Position numbers and translations under genes: made by a program
Notes under the pieces: model-generated
Seen by the model: the letters and a program-made list of their open reading frames with translations, nothing else
Databases searched by the model: none
Told to the model about the DNA's origin: nothing
NCBI RefSeq assembly: GCF_001956295.1
Contig: NZ_MRTD01000008.1
Span: 248,001 to 312,000 of the forward strand
Direction: 5' to 3'
DNA from: Paenibacillus sp. FSL A5-0031
GTDB lineage: Bacteria > Bacillota > Bacilli > Paenibacillales > Paenibacillaceae
DNA length: 64,000 nucleotides
Shown here: in pieces, positions 1 to 8,666 of the stretch
Layout of the letters: each line of letters opens with the position of its first letter
How positions within the stretch are numbered: the first letter of the stretch is position 1

Positions 1-1677
1 CATCTCACTTTGATGCTGGGTGTGTTCAACATTTACGCGCACACGTATCTCAAAAACAATTTGTACAATCACATTGGCAATATTCAAAAAGAGATCGGAC
101 TCAGCTTAGAGCTGATCGTCGATGATATCCAAATGCTTTCGCTCCGTTTCCTCGTCAATACAGACATTTACCGCCTGATCGGCGACTTGTCCATTGCAGA
201 GGATGAGAAAAAAACGCGTATTCGTTCGCTGATGGAAGGCATCGTCGCCAAGAACGAGCTGATCGGCGACGTGGTGATCATTACAAATGAAGGCACCCGT
301 TACCGATATGTCGCCGATACAGAAATTTTTGAAGATCCGGATGACCTGCTGCTATCCAAAATCGAGGAGTCTATTTTACCTGTTATCGGTAAGGTGAAGC
401 ATAACGCTAAAGGTGACGCCTATATCGTTTTCGGACAAAAATATCGCAATTTCAATACAGGCCAAAACATTGGAACAATACTCGTCTATGTGAAGGAATC
501 TTCGCTGTTTAATCTTTATAAGCCAGCGTTTGAGGGGTTAGGCTATTCCTATATCGCCTCGGTCACTAATGAAGTGATTTCACATCCCGATAAACGGGTG
601 GTCGGCAATACTCTTCTAGAATCGGATTCGTTCCATCCCGGCGAAACGGCAGGTTATCGAAACGTATCATCGGGGCATGAAAACTATGTTTTGAGCACGT
701 ATCCGCTGAGCGACCGCCTGAACCGATTCGGCGTCAGCTGGAAGCTTGTTTCCGTTGTATCGCGGCCACAATTGTTTGCAGCGATTACGGAAGGAAACCG
801 CAATGCGCTGTATTTCGCTTTGCTCGTTTTTGTTGGTCTCTTAGCTCTATCTTTTTATTTGGCGTCCAAAATTACGGAGCCTGTCTTCAATTTGACAAAG
901 AAGCTGGGTGCGATAGGAAAGTCCGGGCTGCAGCTCATGAATGATCGAAACAAACCGAGCGATGAAATCAGTGAGCTCGAAAACAGCTATTACACGATGA
1001 TTGATCGAATCAACAACCTCATTCACGAAAACAATGAGGAAAAGGAAAAGCAGCGAGTGATGGAGCTAACCGCGTTACAATCGCAAATCAATCCGCATTT
1101 TTTGTACAATACGCTCGATGCGATCACTTGGACGGCCAGGCTGAAAAAACAACCTGAAATCGAGAGAATGATTTCTGCGTTAGCAACCTTCTTCCGAATC
1201 AGCCTGCATAAAGGGGACAAGCATATTCCCGTTGAGGAAGAGATTCGCTTAGTAAAAAGCTTTGTAACCGTTGAGCTGATGCGTTTTCCAGACAAATATG
1301 ATGTCACCTATGATATCCCGGAGCCGCTTCGGAAAATTCGCATCTTGAAGCTTATTCTTCAGCCATTAGTGGAAAACGCCATTAAACATGGCATGAGTGA
1401 GAAACAAGGAAAAGGATTAGTCGAGGTTAAAAGCTGGCGAGACGAGACCTATCTTTATTTTGAAATTAAGGACGACGGGGTAGGGTTTAAAAGCAAATCC
1501 AACATTCAAAGCACCGACAAAAATGTGTTGTTTCAAAGCGGTTACGGCCTGAGAAACGTTGACGAGAGAATTAAGCTCGAATACGGCAAGGAATCGGGAC
1601 TCACGATAACGAGCGAACCCGGAAAAGGAACGACTGCCCTTATTCGGATTCGCCTCAGCCTAGATCAAATCTCATGA
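1..1677 (+). CDS. YesM-family sensor histidine kinase, 5' end outside window
   Basis: Membrane sensor kinase that phosphorylates an AraC-type YesN response regulator, usually to control carbohydrate use. The reading frame is open from base 1 (the first codons read H-L-T-L-M-L-G), so the start and part of the first membrane helix lie left of the window and the first Met is not a real start. The visible part has an extracellular sensor of about 260 residues, a second membrane helix (about bases 826-880), a HAMP region, the His_kinase motif with the phosphoacceptor in QSQINPHFLYNT (about base 1080), and a HATPase domain with N box LVENAIKH, DDGVGF and GYGLRNVDERI. No YesN partner is seen downstream, so it is probably upstream. 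The 3' end overlaps the convergent next gene by 13 nt. Confidence 0.93.
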   Translation, partial: HLTLMLGVFNIYAHTYLKNNLYNHIGNIQKEIGLSLELIVDDIQMLSLRFLVNTDIYRLIGDLSIAEDEKKTRIRSLMEGIVAKNELIGDVVIITNEGTRYRYVADTEIFEDPDDLLLSKIEESILPVIGKVKHNAKGDAYIVFGQKYRNFNTGQNIGTILVYVKESSLFNLYKPAFEGLGYSYIASVTNEVISHPDKRVVGNTLLESDSFHPGETAGYRNVSSGHENYVLSTYPLSDRLNRFGVSWKLVSVVSRPQLFAAITEGNRNALYFALLVFVGLLALSFYLASKITEPVFNLTKKLGAIGKSGLQLMNDRNKPSDEISELENSYYTMIDRINNLIHENNEEKEKQRVMELTALQSQINPHFLYNTLDAITWTARLKKQPEIERMISALATFFRISLHKGDKHIPVEEEIRLVKSFVTVELMRFPDKYDVTYDIPEPLRKIRILKLILQPLVENAIKHGMSEKQGKGLVEVKSWRDETYLYFEIKDDGVGFKSKSNIQSTDKNVLFQSGYGLRNVDERIKLEYGKESGLTITSEPGKGTTALIRIRLSLDQIS

Positions 1678-2654
1678 TGTCTGCGCATTTTTTTGTACAA
1701 ATCCTTTAATGGATCTAGAATGCTGCGAGACAGCCGCTTAATCAGTATAAAAAATAGTGCCAAAATAAAAGCGCCAACTCCGATCAGCGTATTTCTTAGC
1801 AGTCGGAGTTCGCTTTTGATCGGCTCGCCTGAGATTAGAATCGCGATTCGATCATCGGAATGATACAAGCGATATAACAAAACAATGCCCTCTTCCGTCT
1901 GATTGATCGTCATTTCCTCATTCGCTTCTTCTTGTGTATCCTCCTGCAGCGTTTCCCAAATCACATCGTTAGGCTCTTCCTGCAAGCCATTTGCATTCAA
2001 AATCGCATGATCATGCGTAATAATATAGGTAGGATGACGGCCATACAATTCAGGATCGTCGGCATGATAGAAGCTGCTCATCTTTTTCAAATCCACATTC
2101 ATGAGAAGCAGGCCCGTTATCTTCTCATTTGTATCGATGATTTTGGCCACATAAACCAGCTTTCTGCGTGGATCTGTGTTCTTGTACACGAGCGAGCTCG
2201 AAGCTTGAACAATCCATTCGGACGTTAAATCCGAGCTTAAAAACTTCGTATATTCGGGAAGCTTCTGGGTCTCCTGGAACGAGCGTATCGCTGATACGTT
2301 GCTTGATGCGTACACGCTGCCGCTATTCCCGTACATCACCATATCTAAAATATAGAGGTTGGATGAAATCATGCCGTCCAATATCGGCGGAATGGTATTG
2401 TCATATTCGCTGCTTGTGAGGGAAGCATGAACGGCTGTATTGTTTGTCACCAAACTAGCCATCTCCTCCATCCATTTCATAAAAAGCTGGGCGTTTTTGT
2501 GCTGCTGGCCTGTATATTGAAGGGAAAGCTGACGCTGCATTTCCGAGCTTTTGTTCTCCATGGTCCGAAATACGAGCATGCTGGACAAGATTACATATAA
2601 AACAATGACCGATAGCAAAATAATTTTCATTTTCTTATCAAGCGATCTGAACAC
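1665..2654 (-). CDS. Orphan Cache-type membrane sensor without output domain
   Basis: A 329-residue protein with a first membrane helix (about residues 7-29), an extracytoplasmic region of about 255 residues that looks like the double-Cache sensor of YesM kinases, and a second helix (about 287-310). It then stops about 20 residues into what would be a HAMP domain (R-S-I-L-D-P-L-K-D-L-Y). No histidine kinase, GGDEF or methyl-accepting domain follows. The start is a GTG preceded by GAGGGGATAC. It converges on the upstream kinase gene with a 13-nt overlap. It may be a kinase that lost its catalytic half, or a sensor that acts by dimerising with a full-length relative. Function is inferred only from architecture. 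Confidence 0.75.
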   Translation of the reverse strand: MFRSLDKKMKIILLSVIVLYVILSSMLVFRTMENKSSEMQRQLSLQYTGQQHKNAQLFMKWMEEMASLVTNNTAVHASLTSSEYDNTIPPILDGMISSNLYILDMVMYGNSGSVYASSNVSAIRSFQETQKLPEYTKFLSSDLTSEWIVQASSSLVYKNTDPRRKLVYVAKIIDTNEKITGLLLMNVDLKKMSSFYHADDPELYGRHPTYIITHDHAILNANGLQEEPNDVIWETLQEDTQEEANEEMTINQTEEGIVLLYRLYHSDDRIAILISGEPIKSELRLLRNTLIGVGAFILALFFILIKRLSRSILDPLKDLYKKMRRHHEI

Positions 2655-2811
2655 CGTATCCCCTCGTTCCCAGTTGTCCTTATTTCTATTTTAACGCAAG
2701 CTATAATGAAGCGCTTTCTTTTGTTGCCCATCGATAGTACCATACAAGCTGCTTATAAAAAAGCCATTAAAGCTGCGAAATGGTTTGCAACCGCAGGATC
2801 GAAGGATAAAC

Positions 2812-2841
2812 GAAAAAAAACTCCCGATTATATCAGGAGTT
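2812..2841 (-). terminator. Terminator of the met operon
   Basis: Read on the minus strand, an AACTCC...GGAGTT hairpin with a short loop is followed by eight T residues, just after the metP stop codon. This is a typical intrinsic terminator. Confidence 0.8.
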
Positions 2842-2879
2842 CATTCGCAGAAGGTGGGCAGGCCGATATAACGTTTCAA

Positions 2880-3554
2880 CTAGTGCTTGCGCAGCTTCTT
2901 CGATATGCGGTTGCCCGCCGACTGCATCAGCTGTACGAGTAAAATAAGAATAATGACACAAACGTACATCACGTCGGGCTCCCAGCGCTGGTAGCCGTAC
3001 CTAATCGCCACATCGCCTAAACCGCCTGCGCCAAGTACACCTGCCATCGCTGTTGCGCCGATTAATCCAATCGTTGCGATGGTTAAACCAAGCACGATCC
3101 CAGGTCTTGCTTCCTTCAAAATAACCCGCCAAATAATTTGCCGGCGCGAAGCTCCCATCGCTTGAAATGCTTCAATAACACCGGGATTCACCTCCAGCAA
3201 AGCCGATTCAATAAGCCTCGCAATATAAGGCGCAGTATAAAAGACAAGCGGAACGATTGCTCCTTTCACCCCGATTGTCGTATGCACAATCCATTTCGTA
3301 ATGGGAATGATCGCTATTAAAATAATGATGAACGGGACAGACCGCAGCACATTGATGACTGCGTTTAACAGATGGTAAAGCACCTTGTTCTCATAAATAT
3401 GATTTGGGCGCAATACGACTAGGCAAATGCCCAGAAACAAGCCAATAATAGTGGAGAAAAACAAGGAATAGACAACCATCGCCGCCGTTTCCCCTAGCGC
3501 TTCTGTGTATAGATCATGGTTCTCGGCGAGGCTTCTGAAGAAGCTATCCAGCAT
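2880..3554 (-). CDS. metP: Methionine ABC transporter permease
   Basis: Inner-membrane permease of the MetQ-MetN-MetP importer for methionine. About five hydrophobic helices are visible. The EAA loop that docks on the ATPase is E-A-F-Q-A-M-G-A-S-R-R-Q-I-I-W, and there is a conserved G-L-G-D-V-A-I-R-Y-G-Y near the C terminus. The start is placed at ATG 3554 (MLDSFFRSL), because GGAGGTG lies a few bases upstream; the longer frame back to 3599 has no initiation signal. The resulting 224 residues is normal for the family. The start overlaps the end of metN by 11 nt, so the two are translationally coupled. Confidence 0.93.
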   Translation of the reverse strand: MLDSFFRSLAENHDLYTEALGETAAMVVYSLFFSTIIGLFLGICLVVLRPNHIYENKVLYHLLNAVINVLRSVPFIIILIAIIPITKWIVHTTIGVKGAIVPLVFYTAPYIARLIESALLEVNPGVIEAFQAMGASRRQIIWRVILKEARPGIVLGLTIATIGLIGATAMAGVLGAGGLGDVAIRYGYQRWEPDVMYVCVIILILLVQLMQSAGNRISKKLRKH

Positions 3555-4572
3555 GCTTAAGCACCTCCACCTGCATTCCGTTTTGTACCATGTATGCAAT
3601 TCCTTCTTCTATGGCAGTCGATTCGCCCGGCAAACTAATTAAGAGAAAACCAAAAACGGTATCTTTAATTTTCGTTATATTCCCGTACAAAATGCTTGGC
3701 CGAAGCTGATAGCGCAGCGTCAAGTCTGCGAGTATAGGCTCGCTTACCGTTTCGCCAATGAAGGAAATGCGAAGTAGATGTTTTGGCTCTGCAGGGTGGT
3801 TGGCTTTGTAAAGCAGCTCCTGCGGCAAATCCGCATCAAACACGCTTTTCGTAAATTTTTTGGTCGTATCCGTTTGCGGTTTCGTAAACAGCTCCAAAAT
3901 AGAGCCCTGCTCTACAATGATACCGTTCTCCATTACGGCTGCTCGATCACATATCTTTTTCAACACATACATCTCATGGGTGATCAACACAATCGTAATT
4001 CCATAGGAACGATGAATGTCGAGCAGCAAATGCAAGATCGAATCGGTCGTCTGCGGATCAAGTGCCGATGTCGCTTCATCGCATAACAAGATTTCCGGCT
4101 CGTTGGCAAGCGCCCTTGCAATCGCCACACGCTGCTTCTGTCCTCCAGACAATTGAGCGGGGTAGCTGTCACGTTTATCCGCAAGATCCACAAGCTTCAG
4201 CAGCTCGTTTACCCTTACTTCAATTTGTTTCTTTGGAGCACCTGCAAGCACGAGCGGAGAAGCTATATTCTCATAGACGGTACTCGACATAAGCAAGTTG
4301 AAGTTTTGAAAAATCATCCCGATTTTCCGCCGCATAATGCGCAGCTCCTGCTCGCTAAGCGATGACAGATCCGTGTTGTTTATGCGTATACTGCCAGCAG
4401 TCGGCCGCTCCAAATAGTTGATGCAGCGCAGAAGCGTGCTTTTGCCTGCTCCGCTGTAGCCGATAATGCCGAAAATTTCCCCTTTACGAATATGCAGATT
4501 CGCGTCCTTAATTGCATGGATGTTCTGTTTGCCCTGTTGATACGTTTTGCTGACATTTTCGATCCAGATCAC
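3544..4572 (-). CDS. metN: Methionine ABC transporter ATP-binding protein
   Basis: ATPase of the methionine importer, 342 residues. Seen in order: Walker A GYSGAGKST (about residues 38-46), signature LSGGQKQRVAIARAL (about 141-155), Walker B ILLCDEATSALD, and H-loop ITHEM. A C-terminal extension of about 80 residues fits the NIL domain, through which methionine inhibits transport in MetN proteins. The start is GTG with GGCGGGG upstream. It follows metQ after a gap holding a hairpin terminator, so expression is probably lower than that of metQ. Confidence 0.95.
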   Translation of the reverse strand: MIWIENVSKTYQQGKQNIHAIKDANLHIRKGEIFGIIGYSGAGKSTLLRCINYLERPTAGSIRINNTDLSSLSEQELRIMRRKIGMIFQNFNLLMSSTVYENIASPLVLAGAPKKQIEVRVNELLKLVDLADKRDSYPAQLSGGQKQRVAIARALANEPEILLCDEATSALDPQTTDSILHLLLDIHRSYGITIVLITHEMYVLKKICDRAAVMENGIIVEQGSILELFTKPQTDTTKKFTKSVFDADLPQELLYKANHPAEPKHLLRISFIGETVSEPILADLTLRYQLRPSILYGNITKIKDTVFGFLLISLPGESTAIEEGIAYMVQNGMQVEVLKHAG

Positions 4573-4600
4573 TGTACAACCCCGCCTCTGCTAAAATGTT

Positions 4601-4629
4601 AAAAAGGTCTCTTCATCTAAGAAGAGACC
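4601..4629 (-). terminator. Leaky intercistronic terminator between metQ and metN
   Basis: On the minus strand GGTCTCTTC pairs perfectly with GAAGAGACC (9 bp, 6-nt loop) and is followed by TTTTT. It lies between metQ and metN inside one operon. Such partial terminators commonly raise the ratio of binding protein to membrane components. Confidence 0.7.
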
Positions 4630-4645
4630 AAGGTCTATTTTCGAG

Positions 4646-5470
4646 TTACCAAGATGCGACAATGTACGTGCCGTATTTTTCTTCTACGAATTTCTTGACT
4701 TGGTCGGAATGATAAGCCTTAATCAATCTTTGGAATACCGGCTTATCCTTGTCCTCGGTTCTTACTGCAATAATATTTACCCAAGGAGAATCCTTTGGCT
4801 CAATAAAAATGGCATCCTTCGTTGGCACAAAACCCGCTTCTACCGCATAGTTGGTGTTGATTACTGCCGCCGTCAGATCGCCAAGCGCTTTCGGAATGAA
4901 TGCTGCATCCAGCTCCTCAAATTTCAATTTGAGCTTGTTTTCTGCGATGTCGCGAACAGTCGCTTTAATGCCAACGCCTTCTTTAAGCTTAATCAGTCCA
5001 GCGTTTTCAAATAGAATCAACGCGCGTGCACCATTCGTCGGATCATTAGGCAGGCCGATAACATCGCCTTCCTTTATTTCAGAAACGTCTTTGATTTTTT
5101 TGGAGTAGAAGCCGATTGGAAAATTAAGCGTGTTCGCGATCTTCACCAAATCAAGGTTGTTATCCTTCTTGAATTGATCGAGATACGGCTCATGCTGGAA
5201 TGCATTGGCATCAAGCTCCCCTTCCGCCAGCACTTTATTCGGCTGTACATAGTCATTGAATACAACAAGCTCAATATCGAGGTTATCCTTAGCCGCAACT
5301 TCCTGCACCTGCTTCCAAATCTCTTCCTCAACGCCTGCCGAAATGCCTACCTTAAGCTTTGCTTTCTCTCCTTCTCCCTCTGCACCACTCAATTCTGATT
5401 TGTTGCCGCACGCGGCAAGCACAGCGGTTAATACCAGTGTCAGCATAATCAATACGAGCTTTTGTTTCAT
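4646..5470 (-). CDS. metQ: Methionine-binding lipoprotein
   Basis: Extracytoplasmic substrate-binding lipoprotein (NlpA/MetQ family), 274 residues. It has a lipoprotein signal MKQKLVLIMLTLVLTA ending in lipobox L-A-A-C (Cys21). The body carries the family features V-F-N-D-Y-V-Q-P-N, D-A-N-A-F-Q-H-E-P-Y and L-P-N-D-P-T-N-G-A-R-A. First gene of metQ-metN-metP. Its leader contains a large hairpin but no recognisable SAM-I (S-box) riboswitch, which is the usual control of methionine transport genes in Bacillales. Confidence 0.95.
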   Translation of the reverse strand: MKQKLVLIMLTLVLTAVLAACGNKSELSGAEGEGEKAKLKVGISAGVEEEIWKQVQEVAAKDNLDIELVVFNDYVQPNKVLAEGELDANAFQHEPYLDQFKKDNNLDLVKIANTLNFPIGFYSKKIKDVSEIKEGDVIGLPNDPTNGARALILFENAGLIKLKEGVGIKATVRDIAENKLKLKFEELDAAFIPKALGDLTAAVINTNYAVEAGFVPTKDAIFIEPKDSPWVNIIAVRTEDKDKPVFQRLIKAYHSDQVKKFVEEKYGTYIVASW

Positions 5471-5501
5471 ATGATCTCCCCTGCTTCCTATTTGTTTTTC
5501 A

Positions 5502-5601
5502 AGCTGATTACATGTCTAGAAAAACAGAAAAGCTCTTATTCCACGATGCCGGCTGCTTGCGCCGTTCCGTGAAATAAGAGCTTTTAGTCGTCTAATCAGC
5601 T
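5502..5601 (-). promoter_or_regulatory. Structured leader of metQ: nested terminator-like hairpin
   Basis: In the transcript, an 18-bp stem (5528-5545 with 5568-5585; one G-U pair) contains a further CGGC/GCCG stem and is followed by TTTTCTGTTTTTTCT. This is a strong intrinsic terminator upstream of metQ. A second perfect inverted repeat, AGCTGATTA (5593-5601) with TAATCAGCT (5502-5510), encloses it. No S-box or Met T-box consensus was recognised. The arrangement suggests attenuation, but the ligand or factor is unknown. Confidence 0.55.
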
Positions 5602-5627
5602 CAATATCTTATAATTCCGATGAGCTT

Positions 5628-5657
5628 ACTATAGATTATATTCATTGCTTCTGTCAA
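5628..5657 (-). promoter_or_regulatory. Sigma-A promoter of metQNP
   Basis: TTGACA (5652-5657) and TATAGT (5628-5633) on the minus strand, 18 nt apart. Transcription would begin at about 5620 and run through the hairpin leader into metQ. Confidence 0.65.
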
Positions 5658-5763
5658 CGATTTTATTTGTCATTCAAGCGCTAGCTCTTCCATGGATGAC
5701 CAATTCCAACGTGGAACGGCTGCCGCTCGGTTATTGCACCACGCTGCAGCCGCGCTAGCCATC

Positions 5764-7677
5764 TTACGATTTTGCCAGCACCTCATCCTTAATCCGCTGC
5801 ACAGCCTCAGCAATCGCTAGTGATCCGAGATCACCTTCGCCTCTTTTCCTGATGGCAACGCTGCCTGCGTTTTTCTCGCTCTCACCGAGTACCAATGTGT
5901 AAGGCACCTTTTCAAGGCCAGCCTCGCGAATTTTATAACCCAGCTTCTCATTCCGTGTATCCACTTTAGTACGAATGCCCGCTTCAGCGAGTGCTTCCTT
6001 CACCTGCAAGGCATAATCGATATATTTCTCCGAGACAGGCAGCAGCTTAACCTGAACAGGTGCGAGCCATAATGGGAATGCTCCTGAATAATGCTCTGTC
6101 AATATACCGATAAAACGATCAATCGATCCATATACCGCACGATGAATAACGACAGGGCGATGCTTCTGGTTGTCTTCGCCAATATAGGACAAATCAAATT
6201 TCTCAGGCATTTGGAAATCAAGCTGAATCGTGCCGCATTGCCAGCTCCGCTTCAAAGCATCGAGGATATGAAAGTCGATTTTTGGCCCATAAAATGCACC
6301 GTCGCCCTCATTTACACGGTATTGAATATTGCGGCTGTCCAGTACGCTGCGCAGCGATTGCTCCGCTTGATCCCAGAGCTCTTCAGAACCCATTGAGTCC
6401 TCAGGTCTAGTCGACAGCTCAATTTTGAAATCAAAACCGAATACCCCGTAGATATGGTCGATCAATGCGATCGCATGGCTGATCTCTGCTTCAATCTGAT
6501 CAGGCCGCACGAATATATGAGCATCATCCTGGCAAAACGTACGTACCCGCATCATGCCGTTCAGAGCACCCGAGTACTCATGGCGATGAACCTGACCAAA
6601 TTCCGACATCCGAATCGGCAGCTCTCTGTACGAGTGCAGACTGTTTTTGAAAATCAGCATATGCCCCGGGCAGTTCATCGGTTTAAGCGCATAAGCCGTA
6701 TCATCCACATTTGTAAAATACATATTGTCCTTATAATGATCCCAGTGACCCGATTGCTCCCACATCCGCTGGTTCATCATAAATGGCGTGCGAACTTCCT
6801 CATAATCCCGCTGCCGCTGCTTCTCGCGAATCAGGCTCTCCAGCTCCGTACGAATCGTCATGCCATTCGGCAGGTAGAACGGCATGCCCGGCGCCTCTTC
6901 TGAGAACATGAACAGCTCCAATTCCTTGCCAAGCTTGCGGTGATCACGCTTCTTCGCTTCCTCCAGCAGGTGCAAATGCTCATCAAGCTGCGCTTTTTTC
7001 GGGAAGGACGTGCCATATATGCGCTGCAGCATTTTGTTGTCCGAATTGCCACGCCAGTAAGCGCCTGCTACACTTAGCAGCTTGAACGCCTTGATGCGTC
7101 CTGTGGAAGGTAAATGAGGACCGCGGCAAAGGTCAACAAACTCGCCTTGCTCATACAGCGAAATAATGGAATCGTCCGGCAAATCACGAATTAACTCCAG
7201 CTTGAGCGGCTCTTCCTCCTGTGCGAATAAAGCTGTCGCTTCCTCGCGACTCACTTCACGGCGCGTAATCGGCAGGTTTTCTTGAATAACCTTGCTCATC
7301 TCTGCTTCTATCGCAGCAAGATCATCTGTAGACAACGGCTTCTCGATATCAATGTCATAGTAGAAGCCATCCTCAATAACAGGACCAATCCCGAGCTTCA
7401 CGGCCTTTTCCCCATAGATACGCTTTATGGCTTGAGCCATCACATGCGCTGTACTGTGACGGTAAATCGCTAAACCATCAGCACCATCAAGCGTTATAAT
7501 TTCAACGCTGCTGCTTGCTTGAATGGGCTCGTTCAGATCGACAAGCCTGCCATCGACTTTTCCCGCGACTGCATTTTTGCCAAGTCCAGTACTGATTGAT
7601 TCCGCCAATTGCGCGGCGGTTGTCCCCCGTGGATACTCCTTAACTGTTCCATCCGGTAATGTAATTGCAATACTCAT
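5764..7677 (-). CDS. thrS: Threonyl-tRNA synthetase
   Basis: Charges tRNA-Thr with threonine. The 637-residue protein has an N-terminal TGS domain, an editing domain with HSTAH (about residues 73-77), a class II catalytic core with the zinc-binding N-C-P-G-H and the motif 2 region G-Q-V-H-R-H-E-Y-S-G-A-L, and a C-terminal anticodon-binding domain. The start is set at ATG 7677 (MSIAITLPDG): GGAGG lies just upstream and the length matches the family. The open frame runs back to 7839, but that part covers the T-box leader and is not protein. The gene stands alone and is regulated by the T-box. Confidence 0.97.
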   Translation of the reverse strand: MSIAITLPDGTVKEYPRGTTAAQLAESISTGLGKNAVAGKVDGRLVDLNEPIQASSSVEIITLDGADGLAIYRHSTAHVMAQAIKRIYGEKAVKLGIGPVIEDGFYYDIDIEKPLSTDDLAAIEAEMSKVIQENLPITRREVSREEATALFAQEEEPLKLELIRDLPDDSIISLYEQGEFVDLCRGPHLPSTGRIKAFKLLSVAGAYWRGNSDNKMLQRIYGTSFPKKAQLDEHLHLLEEAKKRDHRKLGKELELFMFSEEAPGMPFYLPNGMTIRTELESLIREKQRQRDYEEVRTPFMMNQRMWEQSGHWDHYKDNMYFTNVDDTAYALKPMNCPGHMLIFKNSLHSYRELPIRMSEFGQVHRHEYSGALNGMMRVRTFCQDDAHIFVRPDQIEAEISHAIALIDHIYGVFGFDFKIELSTRPEDSMGSEELWDQAEQSLRSVLDSRNIQYRVNEGDGAFYGPKIDFHILDALKRSWQCGTIQLDFQMPEKFDLSYIGEDNQKHRPVVIHRAVYGSIDRFIGILTEHYSGAFPLWLAPVQVKLLPVSEKYIDYALQVKEALAEAGIRTKVDTRNEKLGYKIREAGLEKVPYTLVLGESEKNAGSVAIRKRGEGDLGSLAIAEAVQRIKDEVLAKS

Positions 7678-7707
7678 CATGCAGCCTCCGATCGAATGTA
7701 GTTGAAC

Positions 7708-8015
7708 GCAAAAAAAACACATCTCTCCCACCAAGGGACGAGTGCGTTCAGCTCGTGGTTCCACCCTCATTCGATCTGCTGCTTTATATGACTGGCTATT
7801 CGCCAGACTTAAAGTTACAGCAAGATCCTTATTGAGCACCCGGTAACGAGGATGAATCGGTGTTATTTACAATCGCTTTATGGAAACAGCGGGTTCAATA
7901 ACACGGCTGCAAAGGGGTAATTACACATTCGGTTGCTGGAGAAGCTCTCAGCCTTAGCTTCTCTCTCTGGACAGCTCGTATAAGGTAATCATGTCTTTGG
8001 TCAAAGCCTATTTAT
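7708..8015 (-). promoter_or_regulatory. T-box riboswitch of thrS
   Basis: The leader between the promoter and thrS holds the T-box core AGGGTGGAACCACGAGC (7751-7767, minus strand), followed by a GC-rich hairpin and a run of eight T (about 7710-7745) as the terminator. Upstream is a stem I-like region with AGAGAGAG and a long apical hairpin. A candidate threonine specifier codon ACC lies at 7892-7894 in UUGAACC; this assignment is tentative. Uncharged tRNA-Thr would favour read-through. It accounts for the long gene-free stretch between 7678 and 8050. Confidence 0.88.
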
Positions 8016-8021
8016 GGGTAA

Positions 8022-8050
8022 ATTGTAATTCGAATATTCCAATAAGTCAA
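8022..8050 (-). promoter_or_regulatory. Sigma-A promoter of thrS leader
   Basis: TTGACT (8045-8050) and TACAAT (8022-8027) on the minus strand with a 17-nt spacer, directly before the T-box leader. Confidence 0.7.
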
Positions 8051-8181
8051 CTGCAGCCAAGTATTCATGGAAATAAGCATAATTTTTAGCATTTTTATTC
8101 GATCATTTTAGACGTGCCCAGTCACTTCCACATGCACCATCGGACAAAATATGCTTTAATATACCAAAGGAGCGTGATTCA

Positions 8182-8586
8182 ATGGACATCAAATCGTTTC
8201 TATTTCCAAAAAACGAGGTCTCATACCTCATGACATCCTCTAATATGAAAGAAGCCATAGATAAATTAGAGGCTAGCCACTATACCGCCATTCCGATCTT
8301 GGACGACAATGGCTTATATTTCGGAACACTTTCCGAAGGGGATTTATTATGGAAGTTGAAAGCCACACCCGGTCTCACCTTCGATACGATGCACGAAATT
8401 CCTGTCGTCTCCATCAAAAAACGGATGAAAGTCGAATGTGTCGCGATCAACGCCGATTTGGACGATATGCTGGCGCTGGCGGCCGATCAGAACTTCGTTC
8501 CCGTTGTAGACACCGATCGCGTCTTTCTTGGTATTATTCGCCGCAAAGATATCATCGAATACTATACCCGAAATATTTCTGATTAG
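8182..8586 (+). CDS. CBS-domain pair protein
   Basis: A 134-residue protein made almost entirely of two CBS motifs, a small-ligand (often adenine nucleotide) sensing module. The first repeat includes A-I-D-K-L-E-A-S-H-Y-T-A-I-P-I-L-D, and the second ends N-F-V-P-V-V-D-T-D-R-V-F-L-G-I-I-R-R-K-D-I. ATG follows AAAGGAG at good spacing. It stands alone and is closed by its own terminator. Stand-alone CBS pairs bind nucleotides and regulate partners in trans; no partner is evident here. Confidence 0.85.
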   Translation: MDIKSFLFPKNEVSYLMTSSNMKEAIDKLEASHYTAIPILDDNGLYFGTLSEGDLLWKLKATPGLTFDTMHEIPVVSIKKRMKVECVAINADLDDMLALAADQNFVPVVDTDRVFLGIIRRKDIIEYYTRNISD

Positions 8587-8615
8587 CTTGGAAAAGCCAG
8601 ATCATGCATTTCAAG

Positions 8616-8643
8616 AAGGCTGCCGTCGCCGGCAGCCTTTTAT
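8616..8643 (+). terminator. Terminator after the CBS gene
   Basis: AAGGCTGCCG and CGGCAGCCTT form a perfect 10-bp stem around TCGC, followed by TTTA. Confidence 0.75.
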
Positions 8644-8666
8644 GATGAATTAGTGGTAGAGCGTGC

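Noticed and set aside
2706..2942. 78-codon plus-strand frame between the Cache sensor and metP
   Set aside because: It runs through the met terminator and into metP antisense and has no RBS.
5700..5763. GC-rich inverted repeat GGCTGC/GCAGCC after thrS as a terminator
   Set aside because: No T-run follows it on the minus strand.
7678..7839. N-terminal extension of thrS by 54 codons
   Set aside because: It covers the T-box core and terminator, and the usual ThrS start with GGAGG is at 7677.
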